Origin: Bradyrhizobium sp. SRL28
GTDB lineage: Bacteria; Pseudomonadota; Alphaproteobacteria; Rhizobiales; Xanthobacteraceae
DNA length: 64,000 nt
NCBI RefSeq assembly: GCF_018596315.1
Contig: NZ_JAHEAG010000015.1
Span: forward strand, 106,622-170,621
Direction of reading: 5' to 3'
The notes under the pieces are model-generated. The model saw nothing but the letters and a program-made list of their open reading frames with translations. It had not been told where the DNA came from and made no database searches. Below are positions 60,830 to 64,000 of this stretch, in pieces. The position numbers were made by a program, and so were the translations under genes. The first letter of the stretch is position 1; each line of letters opens with the position of its first letter.

Positions 60830-61327
60830 ATGCCCATCCGCCCCATCATCCGTTACCCCGACCCTCGGCTGGCGCTCTCGGCGCAGCCCGTCACCGTGTT
60901 TGACGGCGTGTTGCGCGAACTGGCGAGAGACCTGCTGGAGACGATGCACGCCGCGCCGGGGATCGGGATCACCGCACCGCACATCGGCATCTCCCAGCGG
61001 GTCGTGGTGCTCGACCTCGATCCCGTCGATGGCGCGCGCACCTACGTCAACCCGGAGATCATCTGGGCATCGCCCGAGATGATCCTGCATCAGGAAGGCA
61101 GCGTCTCGATGCCCGGGGTCAACGACGACATAGAACGTCATGCGCGGGTCCGGATCAGCTATCAGGACGTCCACGGCAACCTGCAAACCGAGGAATCCCA
61201 GGGACTCCGCGCGGTCTGCCACCAGCATGAGATCGATCAATTGAATGGCCTGTTCTGGATCAAGCGGCTATCCCGCCTCAAGCGTGAGCGGCTGATCAAG
61301 CGGTTTGAGAAGATGTCGCGGGGTTGA
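60830..61327 (+). CDS. peptide deformylase homologue lacking catalytic residues
   Basis: A 165-residue protein with a clear deformylase fold and length, starting PIRPIIRYPDPRLALSA. All three active-site motifs are altered: GxGxAAxQ reads G44-I-G-I-T-A-P-H51; EGCLS reads E89-G-S91-V-S, losing the metal cysteine; HExxH reads H133-E-I-D-Q137, losing a metal histidine. H133 and E134 remain. It probably does not deformylate nascent peptides and would need another def gene elsewhere. It may be an inactive regulator or a changed hydrolase. Confidence 0.9.
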   Translation: MPIRPIIRYPDPRLALSAQPVTVFDGVLRELARDLLETMHAAPGIGITAPHIGISQRVVVLDLDPVDGARTYVNPEIIWASPEMILHQEGSVSMPGVNDDIERHARVRISYQDVHGNLQTEESQGLRAVCHQHEIDQLNGLFWIKRLSRLKRERLIKRFEKMSRG

Positions 61328-61451
61328 GATAAATGCGCTCCTCCATTAAGATTACGTCTTAACTAATAATTAATTATGCCTTTGCGGGCACAAAAGGCTC
61401 GGCCTAGCGTCTTAGGAATGCTGCTCAGTAACCTACCAATGGGTGAGTGCC

Positions 61452-61793
61452 ATGACCTATAGAACGACGTTTATCGCATCTCTCAGTGCCCTCGCGCTTG
61501 TACTTGGCACGGGTGAGACATTTGCCGATCCGGGAGTAGCGCGCGGTGCGGGGGTTGCTCCGTCGTCGCGTCCGGCTTTCCCGTCATTCCCCCGATCGCA
61601 TCATCATCATCACCATCACCGGGGCGGCGGTTTGTGGGCGGGAGGCGCGGGAGTCTTCTATGGTCTACCACCGGATGTGGTCGACGAACCGGTGGTAGTG
61701 GCTCCGCCGCTAAAGCAATCAGACGATCTCCGTTACACATGCGTGTATGATATTCCATGGGATTACGTGCATCGTTGTCCGCAGTTTCGGTAA
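61452..61793 (+). CDS. secreted His-rich small protein
   Basis: A 113-residue protein with a signal peptide (RTTFIASLSALALVLGTGETFA, cleavage about residue 25). A run of seven histidines at residues 50-56 is followed by RGGGLWAGGAGVFYGLPP. Two cysteines near the end (YTCVYDIPWDYVHRCPQ) could form a disulfide. The start ATG 61452 is preferred to a GTG at 61443. The poly-His suggests periplasmic Ni, Zn or Cu binding, but this is inference. Confidence 0.7.
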   Translation: MTYRTTFIASLSALALVLGTGETFADPGVARGAGVAPSSRPAFPSFPRSHHHHHHHRGGGLWAGGAGVFYGLPPDVVDEPVVVAPPLKQSDDLRYTCVYDIPWDYVHRCPQFR

Positions 61794-61826
61794 TGGTTTT
61801 CGGAACATGGTGTGCGCGGGCAAAAC

Positions 61827-62423
61827 TCACTTCTTGCCTTGCGGATAGATCGTCTCGCCGCGCTTGAGCATCGCGACAAGGGCCGCGATCTTCTTCGTAC
61901 GTCCGGCTTCGGTCTTCATGTTATGCGTGCGAAAGGCCAGCGCGAAACGGTTCTGCGCACTGAGCTTCGCCAGCATTGCCTTGGCTTTGGGCTCGGCGTC
62001 GATTGCGGCCTGGAGATCGTCGGGGATCTTCATGTCCTTGCTGTTATAGGCGCGCGCCCAGCGCCCGTCGGATTTGGCCGCGTCGACTTCCTTCAGCCCG
62101 TGTTCGGTCATCCGGCCTTCCCTGATCAGCCGCGCGACATTATCGACGTTGATCTGGCTCCAGATGCTTTTCCCGGTGCGCGGCGTGTAGCGCTGCAGAA
62201 AGCTCTTGTCATCGAAGCCCTTGCGGAGGCCATCGATCCACCCCCAGCAAAGGACGACATCGATCGCCTCCTTCGGCGTGATCGATTTCAATCCTGAATC
62301 CACCTTGTGGATCTTGATCCAGATTTCGGCTTGCTTGTCGTGGTGCTTGCCGAGCCATTTGTAGAAGCTCTCCGCGTCCTTGAACGCGCGGATATGATCG
62401 GGATTGATTTTGACGGGTGCCAT
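61827..62423 (-). CDS. YdeI/OmpD-associated family protein
   Basis: A 198-residue protein of the YdeI (bacteriocin-protection/OmdA) family. FKDAESFYKWLGKHHDKQAEIWIKIHK, ITPKEAIDVVLCWGWIDGLRKGFDD, LQRYTPRTGKSIWSQIN and the C-terminal KLSAQNRFALAFRTHNMKTEAGRTKKI are all diagnostic. There is no signal peptide; it is cytoplasmic with a basic C-terminal domain. The ATG shares one base with the amidase stop (TAATG), so translation is coupled. The function is not established. Confidence 0.92.
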   Translation of the reverse strand: MAPVKINPDHIRAFKDAESFYKWLGKHHDKQAEIWIKIHKVDSGLKSITPKEAIDVVLCWGWIDGLRKGFDDKSFLQRYTPRTGKSIWSQINVDNVARLIREGRMTEHGLKEVDAAKSDGRWARAYNSKDMKIPDDLQAAIDAEPKAKAMLAKLSAQNRFALAFRTHNMKTEAGRTKKIAALVAMLKRGETIYPQGKK

Positions 62424-63817
62424 TAGCAGTCAAGGCCCGGCCGCGCACCGGTGGCGCAAGCCTGCTCGACGCAGCAGCTGGCCCGGAGGATGTTCTGCTC
62501 GGCGAACATCGGCCCCACGATTTGCAACCCGATCGGCAGGCCCTCGACAAATCCGCAGGGCACCGAGGCCGCAGGCTGGCGGGTGAGGTTGAACGGCCAT
62601 GTCAACGGCGTCCAATCGAACCATTGGGGAAAGCGCGTGGCGTCGGGCGTATCGACGCCGGCGGCGAAAGCGGTGATGGGAACGGTCGGCGTCAGCAGGA
62701 GATCATAATCCTGATGAAACGACTGCATCTGCTGGCTCAGCGCGCGCATCTCGGCATAGGCCGCCTGCAATTCGCTCGCAGGAATATCCTGGGCTGATAT
62801 GACCAGCCGCAGCAGGCCCGGATCGAGCGCCGCCAATTGCGCGCCGTCGAAATCACGCACCAATGCGGCATGCGATGCGCCCCAGATCACTTCCAGCGCC
62901 GGCTGCGCACCGGAAAGATCGAGAGAAACATTCTGCACGTCGGCACCGGCCTTCACCAGCGCGTCGATGGCCGGTTGCATGCCGGCGACGACGGCAGGCT
63001 CAGTGACCGGGAAGCCGAGATCGGGCGACCATGCGATACGCATGCCCCCTACCCCGCCATCGAGGCCGTCGAGATAGTCTATGCCACGATAGGGAATGGC
63101 GAAAGAATCACACGCGTCCGGCCGCGTGAGCACGTTCAATAGCAAGGCGCTGTCAGCAACATCGCGCGACAGGCCGCCATAGACCGCGAGCGTGCCCATT
63201 GGTCCCAAGAAATTCGGCACCACGCCGTAGCTCGGCTTCAATCCGAACACGCCGCTGAACGCCGCCGGAATGCGGATCGAGCCGCCGCCATCGCCACCGG
63301 TGGCCAGCGGCACAACGCCTGCCGCCACCAATGCGGCCGAGCCGCCGCTGGAGCCGCCGGGCGTGCGGGAAACATCCCAGGGATTACGCGTGATGCCGGT
63401 CAGCGGGCCATGGGTGATGCCCTTCCATCCGAATTCGGGCGTGGCTGTCTTGCAGAAGAACAGCGCGCCGGCCTCACGCAAGCGGGCGACACCGGGCGTA
63501 TCCTCCGTGCTCGGCGCCGCTGAAGTCGCGTGCGAGCCGATGCGCGTCGGCCAGCCGGCGACATGCGCCGTGTCCTTGATCGCGACAGGCACGCCGTCGA
63601 GCGGTCCGAGCGGCGCACCGCGACGCCAGCGTTCCGCTGACTCTGCAGCCAGCCGGCGGCCCTGCGGTTCATCGAGCAGGCAGATGGCATTGAGAACCGG
63701 ATTGACCGTGTGCAGTTGCGCTAGCGTAGCTTCCAGCACATCAACCGGCGACAACTCGCCCTTGGCAAAGCGCCGCGCCATCTCGCGGGCGGAAAGCCAG
63801 TTCAACTCGTCAGACAT
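62423..63817 (-). CDS. amidase (amidase-signature family)
   Basis: A 464-residue hydrolase of the amidase-signature family. The catalytic triad is K81 (VPVAIKDTAHV), cis-Ser S156 (TPGGSSGGSAAL) and nucleophile S180 (GGDGGGSIRIPA), 24 residues apart, the standard spacing. It hydrolyses an amide to acid and ammonia; the exact substrate is unknown. ATG 63817 matches the family N-terminus LNWLSAREMARRFAKGELSPV; the 58-residue extension is not conserved. The YdeI gene follows with a one-base overlap. Confidence 0.93.
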   Translation of the reverse strand: MSDELNWLSAREMARRFAKGELSPVDVLEATLAQLHTVNPVLNAICLLDEPQGRRLAAESAERWRRGAPLGPLDGVPVAIKDTAHVAGWPTRIGSHATSAAPSTEDTPGVARLREAGALFFCKTATPEFGWKGITHGPLTGITRNPWDVSRTPGGSSGGSAALVAAGVVPLATGGDGGGSIRIPAAFSGVFGLKPSYGVVPNFLGPMGTLAVYGGLSRDVADSALLLNVLTRPDACDSFAIPYRGIDYLDGLDGGVGGMRIAWSPDLGFPVTEPAVVAGMQPAIDALVKAGADVQNVSLDLSGAQPALEVIWGASHAALVRDFDGAQLAALDPGLLRLVISAQDIPASELQAAYAEMRALSQQMQSFHQDYDLLLTPTVPITAFAAGVDTPDATRFPQWFDWTPLTWPFNLTRQPAASVPCGFVEGLPIGLQIVGPMFAEQNILRASCCVEQACATGARPGLDC

Positions 63818-63986
63818 GCCGCCCGATCCGAAAATGTGATGAAGCCTTCGAACATTCCGTCCAACATGCCACGACAGCCAGTGCGCCGCAGCCCCTCGAC
63901 CAGAATGGCAGACCTGCAACCGTGCTCGATGTCGAACGTTGCGCAGCCCGCGGCGTAGCTGCCCGGCGGCCTCCGCTCTCTCCACC

Positions 63987-64000
63987 GTCATTGCGAGCGC
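63987..64000. repeat. possible start of a family C repeat
   Basis: The last bases, GTCATTGCGAGCGC, match the outer end of the inverted repeat found at 13672-13739. The copy, if real, continues beyond the window. Confidence 0.4.

Overview
The window looks like chromosomal DNA of a Bradyrhizobium-type alphaproteobacterium (Nitrobacteraceae). The basis is high GC, the alr / radA-cvpA-purF and der neighbourhoods, several solitary class III nucleotide cyclases, orphan Bug and Liv-type periplasmic binding proteins, PAS_5-type proteins, and five kinds of dispersed palindromic intergenic repeat typical of that group. I see no rRNA, tRNA, insertion sequence, prophage or CRISPR array. Genes are dense and short operons on both strands alternate.

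Layout. 1-13.6 kb: the end of alr, an exonuclease III, an orphan Bug binding protein, an exported Cys/Gly-rich peptide that resembles a RiPP precursor, two nucleotide cyclases, a TauE transporter near CRP-like sites, then radA, cvpA, purF and an SDR. 13.8-25.9 kb: an NHL-type propeller, an orphan Liv-type binding protein, the YfgM-like/lipoprotein/der/MFS operon, and nnrU-panB-acyl-CoA ligase. 26-36.3 kb: prfC, a guanidine-II riboswitch with its Gdx exporter, a DUF47-pit phosphate operon with a PHO box, a full livG-livF-binding protein-livH-livM operon, and two tandem PAS-like genes. 36.4-46.7 kb: an ArsC-like reductase, dctA, a DUF5993-dsbB pair, a TetR/VOC divergon with twin operators, a GST, an SDR, a HAD phosphatase, a frameshifted 2'-5' RNA ligase, a dihydroxy-acid-dehydratase-like enzyme with a Lin0512 protein, and an FMN 2-hydroxyacid oxidase. 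46.9-64 kb: DUF2167, an ArsR-SRPBCC-DUF899 operon with a leaderless-type promoter, a third cyclase, SRPBCC and GNAT proteins, an SDR, an OhrR-like regulator divergent from a VOC-cupin-CcdA-TlpA redox cluster, MFS, RTX-like, VOC and GNAT genes, a deformylase homologue lacking its catalytic residues, a His-rich secreted protein, and a translationally coupled amidase-YdeI pair.

How the genes work together. Nutrient capture is prominent: branched-chain amino acids or related substrates (liv), C4-dicarboxylates (dctA), phosphate (pit) and orphan binding proteins. Several local regulators sit beside their targets with visible operators. The least explained items are the Cys/Gly-rich exported peptide (3113-3502), the deformylase homologue (60830-61327) and the 17-residue RTX-like repeat protein (58928-59620). 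The best supported regulatory elements are the guanidine-II riboswitch (27812-27859) and the PHO box (29897-29914). All family assignments come from reading motifs; no database search was run.
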